Assembly: GCF_000427295.1 (NCBI RefSeq)
Contig: NZ_ATNM01000114.1
Location: forward strand, 59,031 to 123,030
DNA length: 64,000 bases
From: Cyclobacterium qasimii M12-11B
GTDB taxonomy: Bacteria; Bacteroidota; Bacteroidia; Cytophagales; Cyclobacteriaceae
Direction: 5' to 3'
This document shows positions 9,318 through 18,616 of this stretch, one piece after another. The notes below the pieces were generated by a model that had not been told where the DNA came from, searched no databases, and was given only the letters and a program-made list of their open reading frames with translations. Made by a program: the position numbers and the translations under genes. Within the stretch, counting starts at the first letter, position 1. Each line of letters begins with the position of its first letter.

Positions 9318-10783
9318 ATGAAACGATTTCAAACGTTTTTTACCTATTTGGCCATTGGTTTACTCCTCTCCTGCCAATATGAATTTCCAGAACCTGCTCA
9401 ATTATCACCTGATTCCGGACAGGCCGATTTCACCAAAATGGTGACCATCGGAAGTTCTATTACAGCAGGTGTGATGGATGCAGCATTGTACGATAGGTCA
9501 CAACAGAATTCCTTTGCTGTTATCCTTGCCAATCAGATGAAAGAAGCTGGCGGAGGTGATTTTAATGTCCCTGACATAAATGCACCAGTAGGTGATTTAA
9601 TACTCACACCAACCGGCGGAAATTTAGGCCGTTTAATACTTACCGTGAATTTAAATACTGGCAGCATATTACCCTCACCAATTGTACCCGGAAATGCAAT
9701 AACGCCATATACTGGGGATAAATTATCCATTAATAATTTCGGAATAAGTGGACTGGCATTGGCAGGTGCTCTTCTGCCTGCCTCTGGAAACTTACAGGAG
9801 CCTACCCATCCATTGTTTAACCCTTATTATGCAAGGTTTGCCAGTGCGCCTGGAACCTCAACGCCTATCGGAGATGCAGCAGCAGCAATGGCTGATGGAG
9901 GTACATTTTTTGTTTTTGGTTAGGAAAAAATGATGTTTTGACCTATGCGCTTACAGGGGGTGCCATACCAGAATTATTGACCAGTGAACAAGATTTTTCA
10001 CAACGTTATCAGGTTGCTTTGGGAACCATGCTTCAAGCCAACCCTGAAGCCAAAGGGGCAATAGGAAACATTCCTAATATCAATGCACTCCCATACTTCA
10101 ATACGGTACCATGGAATGCCTTACCGCTATCGGATGGATTGGCTAACTTGGCCAATGGTGCCTATAATGACTATAATTCTGCCCTTAGCAATTTAGTCGC
10201 TGCAGGAATGATTAGTGAAAGCGAAAGAGAACTAAGAAATATAAATTTCACTACAGGGCAGAATGGTTTTGTAATAGAAGACAAAACCCTGACTGACCTT
10301 TCGGGCCTTGGATTACCCCCAATCAGGCAAAGCAATGCAGAAGACAAGGTTGCACTTACTACCGGACAAATATTAGGTCAGACGCCCGGAAATGATCCAA
10401 CTTTAATCTATGGGGTCACAGTTCCCATTGGAGACGAATACGTTTTGCTCCCTTCTGAACAAAATGCAATGACCGAAAAAATTGCAGCATTCAATCAGAT
10501 TATAGCAACTGCCGTATCCGCTAACACTGACAGACTGGTTTTAATTGATGCGGAGGGATTTATGGACGATATTGGAAAAGGGCTGATTTCTTCAAATAAT
10601 GTACCACTGACCAACTCCATAAGCCCCCCTAACGGAGTGTTTTCTACAGATGGTGTCCACCCAAATGCAAGAGGAAGCGCGGCTTTAGCTAACTATTTCA
10701 TTACGGCGATCAATGGGAAATGGAATAGCACCATACCGATGACCAATCCAAATGCATTTATGGGCAATGATCTTCCACGCTAG
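9318..10783 (+). CDS. SGNH/GDSL-hydrolase family lipoprotein, interrupted by an apparent 1-nt deletion
   Basis: The lipobox LLLSC (Cys19) predicts an acylated, probably outer-membrane protein. SGNH blocks are present in order: a nucleophile region GSSITAG, the block III motif FWLGKNDVL (seen only after frame correction) and the C-terminal STDGVHPNARG with the Asp-x-x-His pair. As given, the frame stops at about 9923. Adding one T to the five-T run at 9913-9917 restores VFWLGKND and joins both parts into a 488-residue protein. Long inserts between blocks are typical of the Bacteroidota members that sit beside TonB receptors. Its catalytic activity and substrate are unproven. Confidence 0.85.
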
Positions 10784-10788
10784 GTCTT

Positions 10789-11385
10789 ATGAAAACAGGT
10801 ACCATCCTTTTGGCTGCTGGGAATTCCAGCAGATTAGGGAAACCCAAACAGTTGATCAAATATAAGGGGAATACCCTTTTGCAAAGCATTACTGATATCG
10901 CTTTGAGCGCCACCCAAGGGCCGGTAATCGTAGTTGAAGGGCATAAAAATTACCCCCTCACCTCACATCCAAGGCTAAAAAAGGTAGTGAACTTGGATTG
11001 GAAAAAGGGAATGGGCAGTTCATTAAAATTAGGACTGAAAATGCTAATGGAAAATGACCTGCCAGATCAAGTTTTGGTTCTTTTATCAGACCAACCAATG
11101 GTTGGTACTGAATTGATCCAAGATTTACTAGATGCAAAGGCAAATAGCCGGTTACCAATAGCTGCCTCTTATTATCATAACACGCCTGGAGTTCCGGCAA
11201 TATTTGACAAGTCGGTTTTGGATAAGTTAGAGGCAATGCCAGATGAGGAAGGTGCAAAAAAGATTTTAATGTCAAATCCAGAGCTGGTGGCGTTGGTCAA
11301 TTTTGAAGCTGGTAAAATAGATATAGATACTCCTTCGGATTTGATTGCCCTTAAAAAGTCGGACTGGGGCCATTTTGACAGCTAG
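10789..11385 (+). CDS. MobA/MocA-like NTP transferase family protein
   Basis: A 198-residue single-domain nucleotidyltransferase of the MobA-like (NTP_transf_3) type. The nucleotide-binding motif LLAAGNSSRLGKPKQLIKY is at the N-terminus and a metal/nucleotide motif LLSDQPMV is at about residue 103. Relatives include the molybdopterin cytidylyl- and guanylyltransferases MocA and MobA. There are no molybdoenzyme or xanthine-dehydrogenase genes nearby, so the acceptor is unknown. It lies 5 nt after the SGNH lipoprotein gene and may share its transcript. Confidence 0.78.
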   Translation: MKTGTILLAAGNSSRLGKPKQLIKYKGNTLLQSITDIALSATQGPVIVVEGHKNYPLTSHPRLKKVVNLDWKKGMGSSLKLGLKMLMENDLPDQVLVLLSDQPMVGTELIQDLLDAKANSRLPIAASYYHNTPGVPAIFDKSVLDKLEAMPDEEGAKKILMSNPELVALVNFEAGKIDIDTPSDLIALKKSDWGHFDS

Positions 11386-11481
11386 AGACCACAGAAAATT
11401 GAAATTGTAATGGCATCAAACACATGCGTTTAGTTTGGGGGAGCATGAAAGATATTTGCCATGGCAGTAAAAAAATAAATC

Positions 11482-11544
11482 GTCACAAGCGCAATGATTA
11501 AGGTTTAATTGATAGACAAACCTTCAACGCAATGCACTTGTGAC
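11482..11544. repeat. Nested inverted repeats between convergent genes
   Basis: The outer arms GTCACAAG (11482-11489) and CTTGTGAC (11537-11544) enclose inner arms AAGGTTT (11500-11506) and AAACCTT (11518-11524). Short direct repeats containing CGCAATG lie between the arms on both sides. The element sits in the gap between the convergent MobA-like and nagB genes, so a transcription-termination or mRNA 3'-end role is the simplest reading. Confidence 0.5.
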
Positions 11545-11560
11545 AAATTAGGTAAAGAAA

Positions 11561-12313
11561 CTAGTTTACTGTAACACTAGCATCTAAAAGAGAAGCAGCC
11601 GCTTCGTCAAGGTATATACCGCAATCTGCATGCTGTTGTAAAATACTTGCAGGAAATTCCGGACTAACTTCGTTTTCAAGACAGGCTTTGACAGCCTTAG
11701 CTTTTCTTTCATCAGGTACTGAGCAGATGATTTTTTTAGCTTTCATTATCTGCTGAATAGACATGCTTATAGCTTTTTTAGGCACATCTTCTAAAGTTGG
11801 AAACCAGCCTTCTCCAAATTGTTGTTGACGACAAGCCACGTCCAGGTTCACTACCAAATAAGGCGTTTCAATGTCAAAATCAGCTGGAGGGTCGTTAAAA
11901 GCCAGATGTCCATTTTCACCTATACCAACCATGGCCACATCTATAGGGGATTTGGTAATAAGGTCATTTAAGCGCTTGGTCTCTTCGGCTGGATCCTTTT
12001 CACCATCAATAAGATGATAAGCTTTTAATTCTTTAACCTGATCCAAAAACCTTTCTTTAAGGTATTTTCTAAAACTTGCAGGATGGGTGATCGGTAAACC
12101 CAAGTACTCGTCTAAGTGAAACATGGTGACCTTACTCCAGTCAATATCCTCATGTGTCAATATCGTTTGAATCGTTTCAAACTGACTTGTTCCAGTAGCC
12201 AAAATAATATTGGCTTCACCTTTGTTTTGGATCGCTTCCAAAATTGCCGCTGCAGCGTGATCCCCTGCTAACTTGCCCATTTCAGATGGGTCTTTTCGAT
12301 TATAAATCTTCAT
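11561..12313 (-). CDS. nagB: Glucosamine-6-phosphate deaminase family protein
   Basis: A 250-residue member of the NagB/RpiA-like fold that converts glucosamine-6-phosphate to fructose-6-phosphate and ammonia. Visible signatures: ILATGTSQF at about 38-46, MFHLDEYLGL (catalytic Asp) at about 83-92, and GIGENGHLAFNDPP (catalytic His). It is slightly shorter than E. coli NagB (266) and closer to the stand-alone Bacteroidota type. Upstream on the same strand lies a decayed oxidoreductase gene and then a NagX-like acyltransferase, consistent with an amino-sugar catabolic neighbourhood. Some relatives act on other sugar phosphates. Confidence 0.85.
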   Translation of the reverse strand: MKIYNRKDPSEMGKLAGDHAAAAILEAIQNKGEANIILATGTSQFETIQTILTHEDIDWSKVTMFHLDEYLGLPITHPASFRKYLKERFLDQVKELKAYHLIDGEKDPAEETKRLNDLITKSPIDVAMVGIGENGHLAFNDPPADFDIETPYLVVNLDVACRQQQFGEGWFPTLEDVPKKAISMSIQQIMKAKKIICSVPDERKAKAVKACLENEVSPEFPASILQQHADCGIYLDEAAASLLDASVTVN

Positions 12314-12468
12314 TTAATAGGTATATTTGTTAATTATTGAATTCATTTTTTCCCAAAATCATATGATCAGATTTAAACAAATTGTAAAAAGATCATAAAT
12401 GAATTCTACCTATGATCAGGTAAAATATTGGGACTTCTTGTATACACTACAGCAAACACGAGGTAGCA

Positions 12469-12819
12469 TTATAGATTAAATACAGCTCTTTCTACTCTTT
12501 CGCACATTTCTTTCCAAACATCCACTGATCCAATATAGGTCAACGAACCTTGTGATGAATTACTATTTAAGTTCAAGGCATTGGTGACTAAGCCAGGTAG
12601 TATGTTCCATTCAGCTTTACGCTATTCCTACAATACCGATACGAACTTTTTGAAATGTAGGCAACACATATCCGGATATATTAAAAACCAGAGGGTTATG
12701 CGAATTTTGAAAACTAAAATTTTCAACTTTAATCTAAGCTTTCAAACGGTCATGGTAGCTAAAGCAGTCAAGCCTCCTATTTTCAAAAATTCTTTTCTAT
12801 TATTCTTCGTGATATTATA
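12469..12819 (-). pseudogene. Decayed Gfo/Idh/MocA-type oxidoreductase remnant
   Basis: Three protein-like pieces read on the minus strand in alternating frames. Piece 1 (12819-12742) has a leader-like NNRKEFLKIGGLTALATM with no start codon. Piece 2 (12709-12617) has FNISGYVLPTFQKVRIGIVG, the usual entry into the Rossmann fold of secreted Gfo/Idh/MocA (GH109-like) proteins. Piece 3 (12609-12469) is a 46-residue tail, YIGSVDVWKEMCERVERA..., that I do not recognise. Most of the expected 1.2-1.4 kb is missing. Multiple frames, no start and a large deletion point to true decay rather than a read error. Confidence 0.6.
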
Positions 12820-12966
12820 ATACCGGATATTGGCAAAACTTACCCCTTGATTACCATTTCTTTTATAGTTAATGAAATAAAATTCCTTTTTATTACAAAA
12901 ATTTGAAATAAATTGGGAGTATTAAGTTTTTTAAATAACTCCCCAAATTTACTGAAAGTCTTTGTC

Positions 12967-14126
12967 ATGACAAACCCACCCATCAATCAAAATGATCCGG
13001 AGATAAATTCCCCGGTTTCTTCTTCACACACAGCTTCCAAAAGGCTACTCTCTATAGATGCATTAAGAGGGTTTGATATGTTGCTTATTGCAGGAGCTGG
13101 ATCATTTATAGTACTTTTAAAAGGAAAAACTGGTATTTCTGCCATAGATTCGTTGGCTGGTCAGTTCTCCCACCCCGCTTGGAATGGATTTTCTTTTTAT
13201 GATTTTATTTTCCTTTGTTTTTGTTTATTGCTGGAGTGTCACTGACCTTCTCTTTAAACAAGGGAAGAGCATTGGGTATGTCAAAAAAGACCCTTTATAG
13301 AAAAACATTTACAAGAATGCTAGTGCTTATTCTTCTGGGGATTTTATTTAAAAATTCACCAGTCCCATTTTTCGAACCTTCACAAATAAGGTTTGGAAGT
13401 GTATTGGGTAGAATTGGTATTGCTACTTTTGTGGCTACTTTAATTTACTTGAATTTCGATTTCTATAAAAGGTTAGGTGCTGCTATTTTAATACTTCTAC
13501 TGTATTATGCGGCCTTATTTCTAATTCCTGTTCCTGGATATGGAGCGGGTGATTTAAGTTTTGAAGGAAATTTAGTTGGTTGGTTTGACCGTACTTTTTT
13601 ACCAGGAATTCTTAAGCAAGAGATTTTTGATGAATTAGGGCTGTTAACTCAAATATCCGCACTTTGCTTAACCATATTTGGCACATTGGCCGGAGAAATT
13701 CTAGGCAAAGCCTGGTTGGATATCAAGAAAATAAAATACCTGGCCGTTGCTGGTGTTATTGGTGTAGTTCTAGGATTGATATGGGACTTGCATTTCCCAA
13801 TCAACAAACACCTCTGGAGCAGTTCTTTTATCATGTTGACAAGCGGTTTAAGTTTCTTGACCTTACTGTTGTTCTATGTAGTTATTGATGTCTGGAAGAT
13901 ACGAAAATGGGCTTTTGTCTTTCAAGTCATAGGGCTTAACTCCCTCACCATATATTTTGCTTACAGTTTTATCGATTTTCGTTTTACAAGTCAAAAGTTA
14001 TTTGCTGGCCTGTATGCCCCACTTGGTGAAGAATGGCATCCTGTTTTTCAAGCATTCGGTGCGCTCCTTTTGGTTTGGTTGTTTTTATACATCCTTTACC
14101 GTTTAAAGATTTTTGTAAAGGTATAA
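12967..14126 (+). CDS. DUF5009/NagX-like membrane acyltransferase, interrupted by an apparent 1-nt deletion
   Basis: A polytopic membrane protein with the N-terminal signature RLLSIDALRGFDMLLIAGAG shared by heparan-alpha-glucosaminide N-acetyltransferase-like (DUF5009/DUF1624) proteins. About ten membrane helices are predicted. As given, the frame ends at about 13245. Adding one C to the CC at 13212-13213 yields FIFPLFLFIAGVSLTFSL and a single 386-residue protein. I prefer ATG 12967 over the upstream TTG at 12913. Its place near nagB suggests transfer of acetyl groups to amino sugars, but the acceptor is unknown. Confidence 0.82.
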
Positions 14127-14150
14127 TATAACTATACCCTCCCAAGTAGA

Positions 14151-14201
14151 AAAGCCTCTCAACATTAACGCTTATCATAAGAATTAATGTTGAGAGGCTT
14201 T
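14151..14201. terminator. Hairpin terminator between convergent genes
   Basis: A perfect 18-bp stem (14151-14168 with 14184-14201, AAAGCCTCTCAACATTAA and its complement) and a 15-nt loop. It lies between the convergent DUF5009 and GAF genes and could serve both. Confidence 0.75.
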
Positions 14202-14325
14202 ATTATGTAAATTTCTAGCGATCTGTTAGAGGCGCTGTCTCCAATTAGCACCAATAAAAATAGCAAAGACCTACTATTTTTAAGCTATACCACTTTTAAT
14301 AAATGCGGCTAATATCTGTTTAATG

Positions 14326-14790
14326 TTATGCCTTTACTTTTGTTGCAAGAGCAGCAGCTATCTCCATCAATGCTTTAATTTCCTCCTCATTAAATTCATA
14401 AGGATCTTTCATGGCTATCCCCAAAGTACCATATAGCTTCCCTTCTAAGATCATAGGGGCTGTGATGGCTCCTTCTACCTTAGTGTCTTTAGCACCTGGC
14501 CTCACTACTCCTGAATCATCTGTTTGTAAATTACACACTTGAACTGCTTCCATTCTTTCTGCAGCAATTCCAGCCATACCTTTACCCACAGGAATGGTAC
14601 TCATCTTTGGTAGTAGAAAATCTGGAATTCCTACCTGAGCTTTAAGCTCTAAAAGTCCAGTTTCCGAATTTAACGCATGCAATGTGCCGGTAACGCAGTT
14701 AAACGAAGCAAGCGTTTCCTCAAGCCAGAGCTGCCACTCCAAGTTGCTTGAATTTAGAATCTTTTGGGCAAGATCAGAATTAGTTACCAT
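14326..14790 (-). CDS. GAF domain-containing protein
   Basis: A 154-residue protein made almost entirely of one GAF domain. The segments IPVGKGMAGIAAERMEAVQV and APMILEGKLYGTLGIAM are typical strands of the fold. There is no output domain (kinase, cyclase or HTH), so it is a stand-alone sensor or a methionine-sulfoxide-reductase-like GAF protein. The fRMsr type needs conserved cysteines; only Cys31 and Cys100 are visible here, so that activity is doubtful. The ligand is unknown. Confidence 0.75.
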   Translation of the reverse strand: MVTNSDLAQKILNSSNLEWQLWLEETLASFNCVTGTLHALNSETGLLELKAQVGIPDFLLPKMSTIPVGKGMAGIAAERMEAVQVCNLQTDDSGVVRPGAKDTKVEGAITAPMILEGKLYGTLGIAMKDPYEFNEEEIKALMEIAAALATKVKA

Positions 14791-14899
14791 TATTAATTTT
14801 ATTTCGTTTTCAACAAAAAGATTTCACTACAATAATAAACAAATCCTATTTAACCTTTGCGGTTAATTTTATAAATTCGAATGAATAAACGACAATGTC

Positions 14900-15607
14900 A
14901 TGCAGCTTTTTTATGAAGAGGAGATTAACGGGGACGTATTTACTTTGGATACTCAGGAATCCAACCACTTAGGGAAAGTACTAAGAAAAAACATAGGAGA
15001 CACGGTGTTGTTCACGAATGGAAAAGGTTCTTTGTTTACCTGCCATATTGAAGACAATAACCCAAAAAAATGTCGCCTAAAAATAGTGGAGCAGATTTTT
15101 ACTCCCATGGATAAATTCCATATTCACTTGGCCATTGCACCTACTAAAAATATGGACCGAATGGAATGGATGGTGGAGAAAATTACCGAAGTGGGGTTCA
15201 ATGAAATTACCTTTCTGAAAACTGCGCATATTGAACGACCAAGATTAAAGCTGGATAGGCTTGAGAAAAAACTTATTTCTGCCTGCAAACAGAGTTTTAA
15301 AACCTGGTTACCTGTAATAAACCCAATTGTAGACTACGATAAATTTATTACTGACTCAGCATTTCAAACGCATGAGCGCTTTATTGCTTATGTAGATCAA
15401 GACAATGGTGAACACCTTATCAACCAAACTACTCCAAACCAGTCTTACTTAGTATTAATCGGTCCTGAAGGTGATTTTAGCCCAAAAGAAATCACTTCGG
15501 CCATTAACAATGGGTTTAAACCTTGTTCCCTTGGAAAGCACCGATTAAGAACTGAAACCGCTGGTCTTGTAGCCGTACATACTCTGAACCTATTGAACAA
15601 CCAATAA
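14900..15607 (+). CDS. rsmE: 16S rRNA (uracil(1498)-N(3))-methyltransferase RsmE
   Basis: A 235-residue SPOUT-class methyltransferase that methylates U1498 in the ribosomal decoding region using SAM. The N-terminal PUA-like domain (about 1-70) includes ESNHLGKVLRKNIGD. The C-terminal knot carries LIGPEGDFSPKEI and LGKHRLRTETAGLVAVHTL, the SAM-binding knot motifs. The length is normal for the family. It is convergent with kdsB across 43 nt and I see no obvious terminator between them. Confidence 0.94.
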   Translation: MQLFYEEEINGDVFTLDTQESNHLGKVLRKNIGDTVLFTNGKGSLFTCHIEDNNPKKCRLKIVEQIFTPMDKFHIHLAIAPTKNMDRMEWMVEKITEVGFNEITFLKTAHIERPRLKLDRLEKKLISACKQSFKTWLPVINPIVDYDKFITDSAFQTHERFIAYVDQDNGEHLINQTTPNQSYLVLIGPEGDFSPKEITSAINNGFKPCSLGKHRLRTETAGLVAVHTLNLLNNQ

Positions 15608-15650
15608 ACTTGCTTTAGTTAGGTAAAAGCTAAGGGCTATTAAAAGTGAT

Positions 15651-16385
15651 TTATTTGGAGAAATGATTGTCATAATAAGTAAGGGCTCTCTCGAGATCCT
15701 CAGGAACATCTATTGCTACCGCCTGATGGGTAGTAGGTACCATTTTTATGCGAATCCCATTTTCCAACAATCTTAATTGTTCAAGCATTTCAACGTTTTC
15801 TAATAAGGACTTTTCCCATTTGGTAAATGTCATCAATAGGTCTTTTTTATAGGCATATATACCTATATGGCGGAAATACTCCGGAGAAGAGGTTTCATTT
15901 CTCTGGAAAGGTATGGGTGAACGGCTAAAGTAAAGAGAGAAGTTATTTTTGTCGGTAACCACCTTCACTATATTGGGATTTATGATTTGGCTAGCTTCCT
16001 TAATAGGAGACATAAGTGAAGCTACCTCTACCGTTTTATCCTCAAATACGGCAACCAGGTTAGACAGGGACTCTTTGTCTTGAAAAGGTTCATCCCCTTG
16101 CACATTTACAATTATGTCTGCTTCAATTGAAGCAGCAGCTTCTGCTATCCTATCGGAACCACTTTCATGTGCTTTTTGACTGAAAAACACTTTTCCTCCT
16201 TCTTTGCTTACAGCATCGGCTATGGATTGATGATCTGTTACCACCATCACCTCATCAAAAACACCTGTAGCCAGTGTACTCAAATAGGTTCTGGCGATAA
16301 GTGGTTTTCCTCTCAAATCGGCTAATAACTTAGCAGGAAAGCGAGTGGCTCCAAATCTTGCAGGAATTAAGGCAATGGTCTTCAT
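15651..16385 (-). CDS. kdsB: 3-deoxy-manno-octulosonate cytidylyltransferase KdsB
   Basis: A 244-residue enzyme that activates Kdo as CMP-Kdo for lipid A-core synthesis. Signatures: IPARFGATRFPAKLLADLRG at the N-terminus (CTP binding), VQGDEP at about residue 97 (metal/nucleotide), and a C-terminal ENVEMLEQLRLLENG...VAIDVPEDLE region. The length matches the family. It shows the organism makes Kdo-containing LPS or LOS. Confidence 0.95.
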   Translation of the reverse strand: MKTIALIPARFGATRFPAKLLADLRGKPLIARTYLSTLATGVFDEVMVVTDHQSIADAVSKEGGKVFFSQKAHESGSDRIAEAAASIEADIIVNVQGDEPFQDKESLSNLVAVFEDKTVEVASLMSPIKEASQIINPNIVKVVTDKNNFSLYFSRSPIPFQRNETSSPEYFRHIGIYAYKKDLLMTFTKWEKSLLENVEMLEQLRLLENGIRIKMVPTTHQAVAIDVPEDLERALTYYDNHFSK

Positions 16386-16426
16386 TTATTGGATTTACAA
16401 ATTCAATTTCAACTGTTTATCAATGA

Positions 16427-16461
16427 TTTAGGATAAATTCTTTCTAGGTTTTTATCCTAAA
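16427..16461. repeat. Inverted repeat in the kdsB/CocE divergent region
   Basis: Arms TTTAGGATAA (16427-16436) and TTATCCTAAA (16452-16461) are perfectly complementary with a 15-nt spacer and no T tail. Position between divergent starts suggests an operator or 5'-leader hairpin; function unproven. Confidence 0.3.
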
Positions 16462-16546
16462 CCAACAAAATAAGGATTATATTAATAGCAAAGCTAAGCA
16501 ATTTGAGAGCAATTTAGGGTAAAAAACAATATCTTTATTGATAGCC

Positions 16547-18448
16547 ATGGACACTAACAAACAAAAAATGATCATGAAAAACATACGTGCCATTTTAGTC
16601 TTATTCGCCTTATTCTTGTGCGGCATGCATCCGGCATTTACCCAAGAAAACAATCAGGTAAAAGCCCTTTACGAAAAAGCAGAATATGATATCCCCATGC
16701 GGGACGGAGTAAACCTACACACCGTTGTCTATAGTCCCAAAGACAAATCAAAACCCTACCCTATCTTGATGCAAAGGACGCCCTACAGCGCAGGCCCTTA
16801 TGGATCTGGCAAAATGAAAAACAAACTCGGCCCCTCTCAATTCTTAATGGAAGACGGTTATATATTTGTTTATCAAGACGTAAGGGGTCGTTGGATGTCC
16901 GAAGGTCTATATGACAATATGCGTCCTACACTTACAGAAAGAGTGGCTAGCTCTACCGAAATAGATGAAAGCACTGATACTTTTGACACCATTGAATGGC
17001 TACTTTCAAATGTAAAAAACCACAATGCAAAGGTTGGAATCTGGGGAATAAGTTACCCGGGTTTTTACAGTGCCGCTGCATTGCCCTATTCGCATCCCAA
17101 TCTAAAAGCCGTTTCGCCCCAAGCGCCGATAGGTGATTTTTACTTTGATGATTTCCATCACAATGGAGCTTACTTGCTAAGTTACTGGCTGGCAACAACC
17201 GTTTTTGGTTACCAAAAAGACGGCCCGACAGAGGAGGCTTGGTATGACATGGTTAACCCAGAAACCAGTGATGGCTACCAGTTTTTCATGGACATGGGTC
17301 CACTGAAAAATGCAGACAAATGGTATGGCGAGGACAATTTCTTTTGGCAACAATTAAAGAACAACCCAGATTACAATTCCTTCTGGCAAAAGAGGAGTAT
17401 CATTCCTCACCTAAAAGAGGTAAAGCCTGCTGTCCTCACGGTCGGTGGTTGGTTTGACGCAGAAGACCTTTACGGTCCACTTACCATTTATAAAACCATT
17501 GAAAGCAATAATCCTAACACCTATAACGCCATCGTTATGGGCCCATGGTCACATGGTGATTGGTCAAGGGAGTCAGGCCATCAAATTATTTCAAACATTT
17601 ACTTTGGTGATTCTATTTCTACATGGTACCAAAAGAATATAGAACAAGAATTTTTCAACCATTTTTTAAAGGAGTCTGGGGAAGGGAAGCCAGCACTTCC
17701 AGAAGCGTATATGTTTGATACAGGAAAACATCAATGGGAAAAATTCAATGAATGGCCACCTAAAAACAGCCAATGGAAAAGCTTCTACCTGCATGAGGAA
17801 GGCAAGCTATCTTCTACAACACCAGAAGGTGACCGGTTTTCTACTTTTATATCCGACCCAGCCAATCCCGTCCCCTATAGCCAGGACATCAAATTAAACT
17901 TCACTCCTCGTAAATACATGGCGGATGATCAACGATTTGCAGCGAGGAGACCAGATGTTTTGACCTTTGAAACTGAGGTTCTACAGGAGGACATGACCTT
18001 GGCTGGGGAGATTATGGCCCGCTTAAAAGTCGCTACATCTCAAACTGATGCTGATTGGATCGTGAAATTGATAGATATTTACCCTGGCGATTATCCCAAC
18101 CACGAATATGTACTTGATGGTGTAGAAATGGGGAATTACCATCTCATGGTTCGGTCAGAAGTGCTTAGGGGAAGGTATAGGGAAAGCTTTGAATTCCCAA
18201 AACCATTTGTACCAGATCAAATTTCTGCTGTAGATTTTAAGTTACAGGACGTATTTCACACCTTTAAAAAAGGTCATAAAATCCAAATTCAAGTCCAAAG
18301 TACCTGGTTTCCTTTAATAGACAGAAATCCTCAAAAATACGTAGAGAATATCTTTGAAGCTGATAATGAAGATTTCATTAAGGCAACACACAGGGTCTTT
18401 CATACAGAAAAATTTGCAAGTAAAATTGAAGTCATGGTACTTCCTTAG
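16547..18448 (+). CDS. Secreted CocE/NonD family hydrolase
   Basis: An exported alpha/beta hydrolase of the X-Pro dipeptidyl-peptidase/cocaine-esterase family, about 633 residues. The N-terminus has a Sec signal peptide ending near HPAFTQ. The nucleophile elbow is GIWGISYPGFYSAAAL (Ser in GISYPG), the likely acid is in VGGWFDAEDLYGPL and the likely histidine in GPWSHGDWS. The C-terminal third is the jelly-roll PepX_C domain. Substrates in this family include acylated small molecules, beta-lactam acyl esters and proline peptides, so specificity is open. I start at ATG 16547; ATGs at 16568 and 16574 are alternatives. No operon partner. Confidence 0.86.
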   Translation: MDTNKQKMIMKNIRAILVLFALFLCGMHPAFTQENNQVKALYEKAEYDIPMRDGVNLHTVVYSPKDKSKPYPILMQRTPYSAGPYGSGKMKNKLGPSQFLMEDGYIFVYQDVRGRWMSEGLYDNMRPTLTERVASSTEIDESTDTFDTIEWLLSNVKNHNAKVGIWGISYPGFYSAAALPYSHPNLKAVSPQAPIGDFYFDDFHHNGAYLLSYWLATTVFGYQKDGPTEEAWYDMVNPETSDGYQFFMDMGPLKNADKWYGEDNFFWQQLKNNPDYNSFWQKRSIIPHLKEVKPAVLTVGGWFDAEDLYGPLTIYKTIESNNPNTYNAIVMGPWSHGDWSRESGHQIISNIYFGDSISTWYQKNIEQEFFNHFLKESGEGKPALPEAYMFDTGKHQWEKFNEWPPKNSQWKSFYLHEEGKLSSTTPEGDRFSTFISDPANPVPYSQDIKLNFTPRKYMADDQRFAARRPDVLTFETEVLQEDMTLAGEIMARLKVATSQTDADWIVKLIDIYPGDYPNHEYVLDGVEMGNYHLMVRSEVLRGRYRESFEFPKPFVPDQISAVDFKLQDVFHTFKKGHKIQIQVQSTWFPLIDRNPQKYVENIFEADNEDFIKATHRVFHTEKFASKIEVMVLP

Positions 18449-18616
18449 AATGGTTTAAAATTAGGATTTGCACGATTGTATTGTGAGAATGGCCAATGAA
18501 AATAACTATATTTATCTTTTATAATGCAACTCGAAAGTGATAAAGAAGTGTAGAAAACCGACAAAAAGCTTTTGAAAAGAGATGGTGGTTGCTCAATTAA
18601 CATGAAATAAAACATT

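Noticed and set aside
6414..10783. SusC/SusD polysaccharide utilisation pair
   Set aside because: The protein after the receptor has SGNH hydrolase blocks, not a SusD TPR fold, and there are no glycoside hydrolases next to it.
12322..12329. TATATTTG promoter-like element on the plus strand
   Set aside because: It reads away from nagB and no gene follows for over 600 nt, so it is probably a chance match in AT-rich DNA.
12581..12820. 79-residue plus-strand frame in the nagB/DUF5009 gap
   Set aside because: Its sequence is unlike any protein, and the opposite strand of the same DNA carries recognisable oxidoreductase remnants.
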